A stretch of 64,000 nt of DNA from Canna indica (lineage: Eukaryota > Streptophyta > Magnoliopsida > Zingiberales > Cannaceae). The stretch lies in assembly GCA_034359265.1 (NCBI GenBank), contig CP136890.1, positions 87,197,501 to 87,261,500 of the forward strand, given 5' to 3'. The notes beneath the pieces were generated by a model. It was given only the letters and a program-made list of their open reading frames with translations, was not told the DNA's origin and ran no database searches. The position numbers were made by a program, and so were the translations under genes. Positions 23,757 to 35,690 of the stretch are shown in pieces. Every line of letters starts with the position of its first letter. The stretch's first letter is position 1.

Positions 23757-25268
23757 GTCGTGGTTATCGTCGCAGGAGAGCTTCAGAGTCTCCGATCGGT
23801 GAGACTCCAGCACTTACTCATGCTGCTGATCCTCATGTCGATGATACTGTCGAGGCTAGTACATCCAGACGCAGGCGGCCACGCGGGCCGAACATGTGGC
23901 AGCCTCCACAAGCCACAGAGTCACGTAGATTTATTAGCGTGATTGGGGAGCGATAATATATCATGAATTATGAATCATTACAAATTCATTATATCATAAT
24001 ATAATATTAAAATTTATTTTTGTTGTGCAGGTTCGAGTAAGAAGAAGTGCCGAGGAGCATTTCTTCTACTATTCGACGATACATGCACGGGGCATGGCCT
24101 ACGTGATCTCACGTGTCTAGCGAGCACGTCGACATGTTATGGCGCGAGTTTGAGGCCGTATTATTTTTTTTATACATGCATGATGATTAATATTGGTACT
24201 GATATTATTATTCTACAGGCTCGCTATACATGGGCTGAGGACCAGAAGCCCTTCATTTACGCTCCGTGGGAGGCTATTTCTCGGGCAAGGTACAACGGGC
24301 AACTGGGGCAGGCCCGGTCCTAGGCGATGGCACGAGCTGGGACTACTAACATCGCGGAGACTCGGGGATACAGCCCTGATTCGATTACTCCGGATATATG
24401 AGACCAGCTCGTGAGAATATGGTCGACGGATCGATGGCAGGAGGTTTCTAGGAGTGCGGCTAGAAATCGCATGTCGGGGGAGCAGCGCGTCACACTGGCG
24501 GCTCTATTGCATTTGTAGTGCACGCGAACCGTATGGTAAGTATACCTTTTAATTATATATTTTATTTGTTACTATGTGTACTAATTAATGTATTATGTTT
24601 TGTAAATGTAGACGACGGTGTGGATGACGGGACTGTCCAGCGACCCTCCCCGATGGCGGTGTTTGAGCGGACTCACCGTCGAGCACATGGGACGGGGGAG
24701 TACATCGACAACCGCGATGCATACATTATGGTAACTATATATTTGTTTAAATTATTCATTATATATTTATAATTTAAGTTTTATGATAAATATTAAATAA
24801 AAAATCAAACTCGAGTAGGAGACCTACAGCCAGACGGTGGTGCAGCGCGGGGGCACCCCCGAGGACTTTGACGCAGCAACGTGGGTCGAGGCCGCGGGTG
24901 GCTGGGACCATGGCCGCGTATATGACTTTGCAGATAGTGGTCATGCGTGAGCCGTGCTAGGGCCACTTGGGGCACCAACCCCTCCGGTCGCTGGTGAGCG
25001 ACCGTCCACCTCCAAATCCAGTTATGATCATAGTAGCAGAATAAGGACTCTAGAGGACACGGTCGCGCGTCAGACTGAGATGATGGAGCGTTAGAGTTAG
25101 ATGATGGCGGAGATGCATGCTATGCTACGCAACATGTCAGGTCATCCCGAAGCAAGCATCTCTTCGGCATCATGTCATCCATCGTCCTCGAGTCAGTCCA
25201 CGCCGGTGTACACTCAAACACTCCAGACCCCGCCAAATGATCCAGGCCATCCTCCATCGTCATCGTGA
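23757..25268 (+). pseudogene. TNPA-like gene of CACTA-2, degenerate
   Basis: All five exons of the CACTA-1 TNPA gene can be aligned: about 23757-23950, 24031-24154, 24222-24536, 24612-24730 and 24820-25268. The start codon is lost at the deletion junction. The exon 1 donor is destroyed (GAGCGATAATAT instead of GAGCGGTACG). In-frame stops occur, for example TAG near 24320 and TGA near 24400. It is non-functional. Confidence 0.8.
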
Positions 25269-25901
25269 GATTTTTTTATATTGACTTTGTTACTGAGATA
25301 TTATACTTGTTTAATTTATTTTGTTTGGATATTGATACTTCAATTTTGCATTTGAATAGTTTTTATACTATTATGGATAATTATAAATATAAATATAATT
25401 ATTTTGATGTATATCTTGGTGTATTTGTGATGTGTGAATGAATGTGTGTATGAGTATATGGGTGTGTGAGTTATGTATCAGATAATGTATCAATGTATCA
25501 ATGGAAATTTGAAATTTTAATTTTTTTCGTTTCCAGGTTCACATCATCAGCAACGGCTTTCCCACGGCCATCCGTGGGAAAGCTGTTGCTAAAAGTTATC
25601 GAAAGCCGTTGATGATGACCTACAGCAACGACTTAGCAACGGTCTTTTACTAATGGCATTGTTACGGATTCACCAGCCGTTGCTATTAATGTTTTCAGCA
25701 ACGGCTCCATGTCCGTGGCAAAACCGTTGCTGATAATATTATTAGCAACGGCCCGAGCGGCCGTTGCTAAGTTATCGCAACGCGCTTTTCTGCCACGGCT
25801 CCATTGCAACGAGTAGGGCTGTTGCAAGCCGTTGCTGATGGTTTTTAGCAACGACCCAGCAATGGCTAGAGCCGTTGCTGATGCCTATTTTTCCAGTAGT
25901 G

Positions 25902-26430
25902 ATAAAGTTCTTTGCTAAAAAGAGAATTCAGAGTGATCATAAAGCACATAGGTATAACTTCCACATTGGCGGATCCGCTTACTAAAGTTTTTCCACCCAT
26001 GGTCTTTTATGAGCATGTTGCTCATTTGGGTGCTGCATCATGTATTGATATGATGGTTCAGTGGGAGTTTGTAATTTGTTACTGTGCTTTATGACATTTT
26101 TCTACAGAATAAAGTTTTATTATTTTACACTCTGGATATTTTTGATTGATCTCAATAAAGTAGGACCAGTTGGAAATAGTCATGTAAGGATCACATTGCA
26201 TATAATTTTCATGTTGTGCACCCATATACGATCTATGTTGTCGAAAGTATTAACATTATGATCATTGATGGATTTAGTCACGATAAATGTGGCGAAAGTC
26301 GCTTTGGTTTTTTGTTGGTATGATCGATGGACTAGATTGTTGAAGATGGTTGATAAAATAGTGATGATGAGCTCATAAAGTTAGTATGCACAGCTATACA
26401 ATGATTCATATGTTGGCCCAAGTGGGAGAC
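25902..26430 (+). pseudogene. Copia RNase H tail and 3' untranslated region
   Basis: Copia sequence resumes directly after CACTA-2. The end of the polyprotein is recognisable at 25912-26060 (LADPLTKVFPPMVF.EHVAHLG) with one frame shift. Non-coding DNA follows up to the polypurine tract at 26420-26430. Confidence 0.65.
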
Positions 26431-26820
26431 TGTTAGATTGATTTTAATAATCTGATATGGACCAACACATATCAATAGGCCTGCATCCATCACTGTTAAA
26501 ATAAACGGTCCAGATCTTAAGTGATCTAATTATATTTATTTATGGTCCTGCGACATCTCAATATTATATGGGATTTAATTGTACAGATACCATTTGGGGT
26601 AATTATTAATTTTATGATGGGCAAAATAGTAATTACTACTACCTCAGATTTTTGTTATAAATAGAGGGGTTATGATCCTTGGGTCATGCATTTGATTCTA
26701 ATTTTTGAAGCCCCATTATTCAGATACGACTAGTGAACGGTGCATAGACCTGGAAGGCCCCCCATCTCCTAAACTAAGCAATGGATTCAGGTACGCTTCC
26801 GCATCTAGTTATTTTTAATG
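26431..26820 (+). repeat. Probable Copia 3' LTR
   Basis: It begins TGTTAGATTG right after the polypurine tract. It contains a TATA-like TATAAATAGAGGGG near 26654 and ends in a region with GTACGCTTCCGCATC, typical of the LTR 3' end. The exact end and the 5' partner LTR were not found. Confidence 0.5.
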
Positions 26821-28206
26821 ATTTAGCATGTAAAATTCATGACTTGTGGTTTAATTCTTGTTTAAGAAAAAATTTTCATCTAGCTCTTTTTATATTAATA
26901 AAAAATTTCTTCAAATTTTAAATTAATATTCTTGCCTATATATTCTGAATATGTATAATAATTGAACTTGACAAGTCCGAACATGGATCTAACTAATCGT
27001 GAATCCCAAACCGATCTTTCTCAATAATGTACTCGATTAAAACTCGGCACTATAATTGCAAGAATATTCAACCAACTCAACAATAATTCAGTCAACAATA
27101 CCAGCAAGCACTTGGCTTAATATTTTTATCAACTAGATATTATTACAACTAGATTAGCTAATTATTAAAGCCAACTTTGGCCCATTTAATTACTAAACTT
27201 GTTTTGCACGATTAATTTATGGTTTTAAAATAAAAATATTTGAAATTAATTTCTTTAAAAATACATATATCTTATTCAAAGTAATTATTTTGAATACAAA
27301 ATATTTTAAAATAAATTACTTTTAAAGGTAAACATCATTATATATAATGCAAATATAAAGTAGAAGTATATCGATTAAAATTGTATAAGTATAGATAATT
27401 AATTCAAAAATGAGAAATTTAAAATTATTTAAGTTTCTTTTCAAAAATAAAGGAAAATGATATTTTATAAATACAAAAGTAATAAAAAAATAATTTCAAC
27501 AGTTATTTAGTAAATTTATAATTATTATAATTTAGAAAAATAATGATTTTAAAGAATAAACATAGAAAAGATAGAGCAAAGAATTTACAGAAATATAAAA
27601 GTAAAATATTACATAAAATGTAAATCAAGATTTATTTATTTATTTTTAATTTTTTTTTGACTTCAATACTTAAATAATTCTTATCTATACTTACACACAT
27701 TTGTTTTAAAATATAGTAACTTTTTAAATAAAAATCTTTAATAGTAATAATATTATAGTAATGATATTTTACATGAAAAAAATCAAAGCAATTATAATAA
27801 ATTTATATAGATTTCAATGATAAAAAATAAATAAATTATAAAAATAGGAACATTTTTTATGGATAAAAAATAAATATAACATAGATATAAGATAACAAAT
27901 TGAAAGAATTAGATAATAAGATATTTAAATTATTTTAAATTATATGATTTTTTTTGTTTTGAAATACTATATTAAATGAAATTAATTGTAAACTTTTGAA
28001 AAGTTTTACTTAAACAAAATTGGACGGATTTGAACTCATGTTATAATATTAGAAATTTAAAAGGGATAAAGAAAAAGAAATAAAATTTAAGAAATAAGGA
28101 TGTGAAATGTCAAATAAGTGAAATATATATATTATATTCCTAATTTAAGCAATTTTCATCAACGAAAAAAACTCAAAAAAAACTTCGGCGAATTCCATTC
28201 CGTAGC
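26821..28206. other. Very AT-rich DNA, no gene
   Basis: Long A/T runs and no plausible reading frame, repeat unit or transposon end. Its right end is the 3' flank of the C2H2 gene. Confidence 0.6.
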
Positions 28207-28941
28207 TCAAAAAAACTCCGAAAGAAATGGCAGCGCCGGCTCGTTCAGGTCGAAGTCCCTCGCTTTCTTCACCGTCGACCTCGCCGTCGACGAAGATTCC
28301 TTCGTCCTCATAACGCTGGCCGCGGCAGCGCGACTGCTGCCAGTGATGCTGCCTTTGTAGTGGAGCCTCATGTGCCCACCCAGCGCCTGTCCCGTCGAGA
28401 ACGAGCTGTGGCATTCCGAACACACGTAAGACTTCATCCCTCCCGCGACCACCACGGCCGTAGGATCTGTGCGGCCGGTCGAGGCGTCCGTTGGGTTCCG
28501 GTGGACGGTCATGTGCCCCCCGAGAGCCTGGAAGGAGAGGAACGCCTTGACGCACATGCAGCACTTGTATAACTGAACCTCGGAAGATGCTTCTTCGCCA
28601 AGGACGCCGCCGGAGGAGAGCGCATCGTCGACGGTTGAGATGCGGCGGCGCTTGGCGTCGTCCTCCGCGGGGAGGGAGCGGTCGTCTACGCGAGGGGGAG
28701 ACGACGGCAACGCGCGGAGCCTCGCTTTCCTTTTCTTAATCGGCAAAAGCTCCTCGTCGGGTGGCGGCGGCGGAGTCCGTGATTTCGGCTCGTGGTTGAC
28801 AAAGATTTCCTCAGCCATATCGCTTAATAGCAAGCAATGAAGCTTTGCTTTCCTTTTCTTAATCGGCAAGATCTCCTCGTCGAGTGGCGGCGGCGGAGTC
28901 GGTGATATCGGCTCGCGGTTGACGAAGATTTCCTCAGCCAT
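28207..28941 (-). CDS. C2H2 zinc-finger repressor, ZAT (C1-2i) type
   Basis: A single-exon gene of 244 residues. Two plant-type fingers carry the QALGGH signature: Cys127/Cys130/His143/His147 and Cys174/Cys177/His190/His194. A C-terminal EAR motif (DFDLNEPA, 229-236) marks a transcriptional repressor that recruits co-repressors. These factors usually act in the nucleus in abiotic-stress and ROS responses. The N-terminus contains an in-frame 41-residue tandem duplication: two copies of MAEEIFVN...LPIKKRKA, each with a basic nuclear-localisation stretch. I chose the Met at 28941 because a TATA box lies about 70 bp upstream. A further in-frame ATG at 29088 lies upstream of that box, and the second repeat's Met at 28818 would give 203 residues. 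The coding region is GC-rich. Confidence 0.9.
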   Translation of the reverse strand: MAEEIFVNREPISPTPPPPLDEEILPIKKRKAKLHCLLLSDMAEEIFVNHEPKSRTPPPPPDEELLPIKKRKARLRALPSSPPRVDDRSLPAEDDAKRRRISTVDDALSSGGVLGEEASSEVQLYKCCMCVKAFLSFQALGGHMTVHRNPTDASTGRTDPTAVVVAGGMKSYVCSECHSSFSTGQALGGHMRLHYKGSITGSSRAAAASVMRTKESSSTARSTVKKARDFDLNEPALPFLSEFF

Positions 28942-29009
28942 ATCGATCAATAGGAAGCAGTGAAGATACTGAGGAAGCAGGCAATGTGATATCCCAAGTG
29001 GGTGTACAT

Positions 29010-29024
29010 GTGTATATATAGTAT
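29010..29024 (-). promoter_or_regulatory. TATA box of the C2H2 gene
   Basis: CTATATATACAC on the minus strand, about 70-80 bp upstream of the chosen start codon. This leaves room for a 5' untranslated region of roughly 40 bases. Confidence 0.6.
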
Positions 29025-29099
29025 TCAGTTGGCCTTCGAAATTGGCGAAGCGCTCGAAAAGCCAGTAAACGAAAGATTGAATTTGCAAGTAAACCCGGC

Positions 29100-30258
29100 C
29101 AACTTTTCAATTAACCCGGTTCAATAGAAAGATTGAATTTGCAATAAACCAATTGGTTACACTGATCCAACCGATTTTTTTGTTAAACCTACCATGATAC
29201 CCTAGATATTTTACCATAACCGGACCAGTTCAAAGATATCTCTAATTAGAGTTATCTTAGATAGAATTTTTATGAAATAAGAATAGTATAGAAAATTATG
29301 TGATAAGCTTGTATCATATCTTATGTTTGTTAAAATTTTGAATTAAAAAATCACGTAATTAATACTAGTTTTTCAAATCATGTATATATTTGTTTGGACT
29401 TCGGATGAGGAAGTCGAATATCGATAATTTAATATTTAAATTTATTTTTATCATATTATGACTTTTAAAATTAATATGAATTAATATAAATTGAAAAGGT
29501 CCCCCGATCAAAAGTTTAACAATTAAAACTTTTCCTAAAAATTAAAGTGAAATTCCCTATCACGAATATCAGCTCATGAAATTATGCAAACATTACTTAA
29601 TTAAACAGTTTTAATACGTACATTCACCATCAAGTGCAAATATTATATATATATATATAATCCAAAATACAAAATATATTACACTAAAGTAGAATATATT
29701 ATTCAAAATATCTAAAACTAAATATCATCCTAATTTAAATAGTATAAAATAACTAGCACCCCAGATGATAAGTGTAGTCCTTTTTATATTTTTGCTTCCA
29801 AATCTTCTATTTATTTTGCACCAAATTAACTACAAATAATGTTTATATATATATATGCTTTGATGACGTACATATTTAGCGAAAATAAATTTAAAACTAA
29901 ATCAATAAATAATTTAAAATCGAACCAAACTTTTTATTTTCAACATGTGAATTTAACATATTTCAGCAAAGAAATAGAATAGGAATCAAATTACTGAATC
30001 TATTTACCTGAGAACACCTACTTTTAAAACTCAATCTTAATTTGCTTAATTATTTTTTACTGGTTGCAGAACGAATTGAACCTTATCCAATTGCTTATAT
30101 TTTGAATTAATTTTGCCATATAAATTTCTCCACACCCCAATGCCCCATTGTAGATATCACTTATTTAACACTAAAAAAATTGTTCTTACTACAAAAGTGA
30201 ATAAAAATTATATGAACACTGAAATAAACCGAAAATTGAACATGGCAAGTGTATGGCG
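29100..30258. other. AT-rich intergenic DNA
   Basis: Upstream side of the C2H2 gene. It contains two near copies of a GAAAGATTGAATTTGCAA segment (29071 and 29125) and TA-rich microsatellites near 29648-29662 and 29850. No gene seen. Confidence 0.5.
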
Positions 30259-30266
30259 CATCCCAC

Positions 30267-30625
30267 TAGTGATTACAATTAAAGCCGACTAATCAACTAA
30301 CCAAACCATAAAATTTGATTATGGATATATAATAACTTTGCGATCCATTTTTGGTTTTAGTTAGTAAGTTTAGAAAATTACTTAAAATCGATTCGATTTC
30401 GATTATAGATTCATGAATAATCAATAATATAATTTGATTGAAAAGAATAAAAAATATAGCTTGGGCATGCTTCATTGTTTGTTTCACCTTTGGTCTAAGA
30501 TGTTTTTATTTAATTATTAGTTCGTTATTTGCATGATGGTTTTTTTATAGTTCCAACTTTTATATTAAAAAATATATTTTATTTTTTTTAACTAGTTAAC
30601 CATTTAGTAACTAGTTATCCATTAT

Positions 30626-30662
<37 letters not shown>

Positions 30663-30804
30663 CCACAAGTATCTGAACCAATTAATACAGTTCGGTTAAT
30701 CGTCGAATATTCAATATTTAAACAGTTTCGATTTCAGATAGTGAATTTGTAAATGATTTCAATTTTGAATTTATAAGTGGTTAATCGAACTATTGTCATC
30801 CCTA
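30267..30804. mobile_element. hAT-type MITE, 538 bp
   Basis: Its ends are TAGTGATTACAATT and the inverse of TAGGGATGACAATAG. It is flanked by a perfect 8-bp duplication CATCCCAC (30259-30266 and 30805-30812). It has no coding capacity. A (TA)n run lies at about 30631-30660. The interior is rich in GGTTAATCG-like words. Confidence 0.85.
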
Positions 30805-30812
30805 CATCCCAC

Positions 30813-32229
30813 ACACCCTTTTCATTTCATTGGATGGAAGTGACATACTTGTCTTCTCGTTGGATGCATGATATCCCTTCTCGAAATTATATGTATAAAA
30901 TTGAAATGAAATTAATATCACTCATGACTGTTTTATTAATTTGTCATTGTATTTCAACGAGAAAAATCGTTTATATGTAATCATTTTATTTATTACATTC
31001 GGCTCAATGAGATAACTACCTTATCAATTTTATAGATCCAAACCATTAGCCTAGTAAAAATGCTTAAGCTGGTGTTGATAATATATAGTACATATGTTGG
31101 CCTAAGGTAACATTAGTTTTGATTATGACAAACAAGAAATATATCAATGGTTTACTGAAAATAATTCCAGCTTCGATGTTGATAAGCATAAGACATCGAT
31201 CCGTGATCAGTTGCTTGAAGTCGGACAAAAATTAGCAAAAATAAAAGATTGATTGATCAATTTTGGTCGAATGTCAGTTGATCCAAGTTTGTTTGAACTT
31301 CGCTGGAACTGGTTTTGAAATTTCCAATAAGCTTTCAATCAAAATCTGGCCTATATAGCTAGTTTTCCAATAATTGTATCTTATTATATTCACCTCTATC
31401 TGATGTGTCATTTCCACTTACAGTACACCCATGAAGCATTATCAACAGCACAACATCCAACATACTTCCGACGTGGGGTATTATAATCTCTCTCACTTAT
31501 GTCTTAACATTCATGTCTAAACCTAACTCAAGTCTAACACATAGCTCAAAATCACACCCAAGTCAACGACATATTTGATAAAGCCTAATAGCGGCTCCAC
31601 TGCATCTCCGAATAGCCCCTTCTCACATAGTTATTGGTGGTGAGATTTAATTTATTATAGCTAATGGTTAATTATAATTTGTATCCATGCGAGATTCTTC
31701 AACCTAAAACGACTACATTTGCAACAAATTTTGTCGCATTGAAGTCTCTCTAACAAAAGAAGATCGGTTTAAGGACAATCTTCATGAGTCCAGAATGGCC
31801 TTCGTCCAAATATGCATCAAGATTTAATAGGAAATATACCAAAAAGTGCATGCTCAACTAGGAATTGTGTCGCTAAAGTTATTATCGTTGTCGAACCATT
31901 GTATGTGGTTTTACTAATGATAAATATGAAAAAAAATCACAAATGAGTTTTGTCTACGACTACACTCCGTCATACCTAGGATTATCTTCTATTTTGATAT
32001 AATTTCTTACATTTTTGAGCTGTAATCACCTTCACGCGTTGAAGATTAGCATTGTAATCACACCAGGATCACCTAATTCTTCCAACTTAGAGGCGTTGCG
32101 ACCTTGAGTTTAGCATTGGAGATCATGTCTTCCTTCGTGTTTCACCAACCAAAAGAGTGAAGAGGTTCGGTCGAAGGGGAATCTTGCCCCTCGCCGTATC
32201 AAATCGTTTGAGATTGTAGAGAGAGTAGG
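30813..32229. other. Non-coding DNA, probable old retrotransposon debris
   Basis: No open frame of interest and no clear ends. It leads into a Gypsy coding tail on the same strand, so part of it may be decayed element sequence, but no domain could be read. Confidence 0.35.
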
Positions 32230-32580
32230 AGTTGTCTTATCGCTTAGTGCTACCACATTTGTTGGTAGGCACGTACATGGCATGTTTCATGTGTATGTGA
32301 GGAAGTATGTCGGAGATTCCACTTACATACTTTAGGACAGGTGGTACAGTGATAGCCTAATATGACCTTCCAATTTGTATCCTCGATAAGAAAGATGAAC
32401 GTCAATTGCGTAATAATGTGTTCCCACTTGTCAAGGTTGGATGATAGCATCACTCGGACCAAGAGGCCACACAAGAGTTTGAGGAGGATGTGCACGAGCA
32501 CTATCCCCAGCTTTTCGAGACCATAGGTACCTGAATTTGGGGATCAAATTCCTTTAAGAGAGGTGGAATTTTATACCCTT
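32230..32580 (+). pseudogene. Ty3/Gypsy polyprotein C-terminal remnant
   Basis: Translated in shifting frames it shows the typical end of Gypsy pol: FHVYVRKYVGDSTYIL near 32285, then RQLRNNVFPLVKV and EATQEFEEDVHEHYPQLFE near 32395-32520. Stops and frame shifts are present. It marks the end of a mostly lost element. Confidence 0.65.
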
Positions 32581-32999
32581 ATTTTAGATTTTATTATTGT
32601 TGGAATTTTTGAAATTTTAGAGGTTATTTTAAAAAAAAAAAAATTAAACTTGGGGGGGGGGGGGGGGGCTTTATGTAAAAATCCACCACTTACCGTCTAT
32701 AGATATATATGACCCTTGCCTCATTGTCACGCTCATGTCTTTTTTACGATTGGTGATTGCAGAGCGAGAAGGTGCATGACATGCAGAAGCGGAGTGCTCG
32801 CGGGTTGAGAGGGGTTTTGCGTTCTGACATAGGATTATTTTCCTATCTTTTCTCTTCAGGTCATTAGTGTAGGGTAACCCGTAAATTTGAGAGGATTTAA
32901 CATGTTCGGTACTTGATATTGAATTTTGTTCGAGTTTTTGGTGTTCTTGGAGTTTTTCGATGAACTGCCCAAAAACAAAAGCAAGCTGACGAAAACACA
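32581..32999. other. Homopolymers and non-coding DNA
   Basis: A poly-A stretch (about 32631-32643) and an 18-G run (about 32651-32669) follow the Gypsy remnant. Such runs are weak points for assembly. No gene seen. Confidence 0.5.
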
Positions 33000-33375
33000 T
33001 ACTAACTCTATATCGGCCATGCCAACCCCGACATTGGGCTCCGCCAGCGATAGAGCACAAAGGCGCTAGCGCGAGCACCACTGACGCCAAGGATGACAGC
33101 CCCTTCGAGTGGGCAACATCCCCGATGGGTCGAGCGGCACCCGATCATCGTCGCTATGGGCCAGTTGGGGCTGCGTGATTGGGCGATCGGGTGACACAGG
33201 AACCACCCAGATCGGGAGGGTTGCGTCCCCAATGGGGTGGGTGGCGCTCGATCGGTGGTGTTATGGCCCGCTCCGACGAAGGCACAACCCCGATCGGGGG
33301 AGCCTATGCTGCCCATTTCGAGGTGTAAGGGTGGCGGACGTCGCTGCCCAGGCTACCTAGCCAGTGGCCTTGTCG
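33000..33375. other. GC-rich island of unknown origin
   Basis: A sharply bounded GC-rich block in AT-rich surroundings, with repeated CCGATCGGG/GATCGGG words. Frames on both strands are open over about 80-140 codons but none resembles a known domain. Confidence 0.4.
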
Positions 33376-33759
33376 TTGACCCAAGTAAGAGCAAGTTAGG
33401 GTAACTTCGCCAAAAATTATGTCATCATTACAAACTATAGTGACATTTATGTTATAGTAGTGTTTTTATAAAACATGAGTTATATTCGAAAATAATGTAG
33501 AAGTGAGTGTTATAAATGTTTGTAATAGTGTTATAAACTCGATAATAGTGTTATATTGATTATTTATTTATTTATTTAATAAAAATAAATATTTTTCTTC
33601 AAAAAATATTTTAGAGACTTTCGTAAGTCGGCTTTCTACATATATAATATGAATCTTTATGTAATTGACGCTTTGTACCCATTGGTGAATTCAATTTTTC
33701 CAAATGGGGCATGAGTCATTGGAGCAGTGCTCAATTTTGGTGCATCTACTTTCATTATG

Positions 33760-34414
33760 AAATTGATGAATTTAACCCAAAGTATAGTGCAATTAACAAA
33801 TCTAACACAAGTTTTAATTTACATCAATTCTAACATGAAGTTTCGAATTAACAACAATTATATCCCGTTGTCAAGTTGTTGTTAATGAAACTGTTAGTTG
33901 CTGACGTGACATCCTAGTCAGCAACTAATATATTGATTTTTTAATACTCATATACACAAGTTAACAGTTGAACATTTTTTTAAAAAAAACACACAAAATT
34001 CTAACTCGACATTCATCCCCACTCGAACTCTCATACTACTCGCTTAGTAATATGACTTGAAAACCCACTATAGTTGCTGACTGGGATGCCACATCATATT
34101 GTCAAGTCATATTAGTAAGTAAGTAGTATGGGAGTTCGGGTGGGATAGGGGAGTTTGGGTGGGGATAAATGTCGAGTTAGGATTTTATGTATTTTTTAAA
34201 ATTTTCGACAGTTGACTTATGTATATGAGTATTAAAAATTAATATATTAGTTGTTGACTAGGATGCCACGTCAACAACTAACAATTTCATTTATAGCAAC
34301 TTGGCGATGGGATATAATTGGTGTTAATTTGAAATTTTAGGTTAGATTTGATGCAAATTAAAAGTTGGATTAGATTCATTAATTTCGTCATTGTTTGGGT
34401 TAGATTCATTAATT
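33760..34414. repeat. Foldback element, arms about 290 bp
   Basis: The left half (33760-34050) and right half (34110-34414) are imperfect inverted copies. They run from GATGAATTTAACCC paired with GGGTTAGATTCATTAA at the ends to AGTAATATGACTTG paired with CAAGTCATATTAGTAAG near the loop. It is probably a MULE-type or foldback MITE. No clear target-site duplication was found. Confidence 0.8.
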
Positions 34415-34429
34415 TTTCTTTTAAAATTT

Positions 34430-35690
34430 GTGTTATGATAATTAGAGCTATTTAGTTATCAAAATTGGGTGAATCTTCTCGTAGACTCATGTGGACTCTA
34501 CACTAAGTGACATTATCCTTATTGTTCTCATATTTATTGAACTTTGCTTCTTTTATTATTATTGGAAATTCTTGCATGATTTTATTGTACATGGCATGTA
34601 TTGCTCACAAATTATTATACATGTGCTTGTATTAGCATTTATCCATAATTTTATCGAACATGTCATGTGTTAGTTCATGTGCTAGTTCATTTGCTCAAAA
34701 GAGTTTGTCATATATTTCATGCTGATATAGAAATGCATTACTTTATGCATTATTGAATATGTGTTATAGCGGCATTTATAACATGAGCATGTTATTACTT
34801 GTAGAACTTTAGTGCTACTATTTATAGTGATAGTAACATGTATATTCATTATGATGATCTATTTGGGGCCCACTAGCCTTGTGCTTTGGGTGGGGAGATA
34901 TATATTACACCCCAATGGACCCCTGAGAGAGTCTATAGGTAAGAACGCCAGTGTTTAGTATATACGTTACGGCGTGGGGGTATTGCACAGTGCTTGCAGG
35001 TTATCTTCAGATAGTCGCTTCTATGTACAAGCGGACGGGGAGGCCCACTCTCGGGTGCGAAAGTGCAGGGGCAAATCTATGGAGCTCTTGTCTACACCAC
35101 TATTGATTTATTGACATAATACACGTAGGGTTGCATTAGTGCACATAGAGCTATTAATTAGAATTATACTTGCATTAATTGGAGTTTATGATATTTTCGA
35201 ACAATTACTTATGTGTTTGTTATATTGATGTTGAATTCTACTCAGTCTTCCGTTAATTCTTTTTATTTTTGCCTCAGATCCACATGTGTGTCATGTCTGG
35301 AGTTATCAGGTTATCTAGCTAGAGTTAGTGAAGTTGCTTTGGTACCGATTCCCGTGTTTGAACCTTGGTAGCAACATTAGTTTTTAAGATTTTCGTTTAG
35401 ATTACTTCTAATATTATTTTGTTTCACTTTGGAGTATGAACCTTATTGTTCTTTATGATTGAACTTTACATTCTGCAGTAATTTATTTATTTATTTATGA
35501 TTTGTTACATGATCTTTTTATGGTATCTTATTATCTAATTATGTTTGCTCTTGGGCAGTGTCTATTTAGGATTAGATCCTGATATGATACTATTTGTTAT
35601 ATTCTTGATTGATAGATTTCATTTATTTAATTTTAGTGCAATGGAGGGAGACATTTCTTAATAAATGAGGAGCTCTAAATCACCTTCACG
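34430..35690. other. Possible Gypsy LTR remnant
   Basis: The composition and a stretch near 35235-35280 (CTACTCAGTCTTCCGTTAAT, then GCCTCAGATCC) resemble the 3' part of large Gypsy LTRs. No matching partner or ends were identified in the window, so this is tentative. No gene seen. Confidence 0.3.

Larger units (their letters stand above)
20430..25901 (+). mobile_element. CACTA-2, internally deleted sibling of CACTA-1
   Basis: It starts CACTACTAGAAATTGAGTC and ends in the inverse of CACTACTGGAAAAATAGGC, with ATA duplications at 20427-20429 and 25902-25904. It is 5,472 bp long. The gene order is the same as CACTA-1 but on the plus strand. About 1.6 kb corresponding to CACTA-1 5524-7128 is missing, which fuses the middle of TNP2 to codon 3 of TNPA. 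Subterminal GCAACGGC repeats occupy both ends (20452-20690 and 25545-25885). It is a non-autonomous derivative of the same family. Confidence 0.93.
17380..26820 (+). mobile_element. Decayed Ty1/Copia retrotransposon, split by CACTA-2
   Basis: In order on the plus strand there are a gag leader, a UBN2-type gag, protease and pre-integrase remnants, an integrase C-terminal piece, the end of reverse transcriptase with RNase H, a polypurine tract (AAGTGGGAGAC at 26420-26430) and a probable 3' LTR beginning TGTTAGATTG at 26431. Large parts of integrase and reverse transcriptase are missing and stops and frameshifts are numerous. No matching 5' LTR was found. CACTA-2 sits inside the RNase H region with an ATA duplication. 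Confidence 0.75.

Noticed and set aside
29013..29088. Upstream in-frame Met of the C2H2 gene at 29088
   Set aside because: It lies upstream of the TATA box and the added peptide shows no family similarity; the Met at 28941 is preferred.
33430..33470. Possible inverted CACTA end (TATAGTAGTG near 33463)
   Set aside because: Words resemble a CACTA terminus, but no partner end or 3-bp duplication was found.
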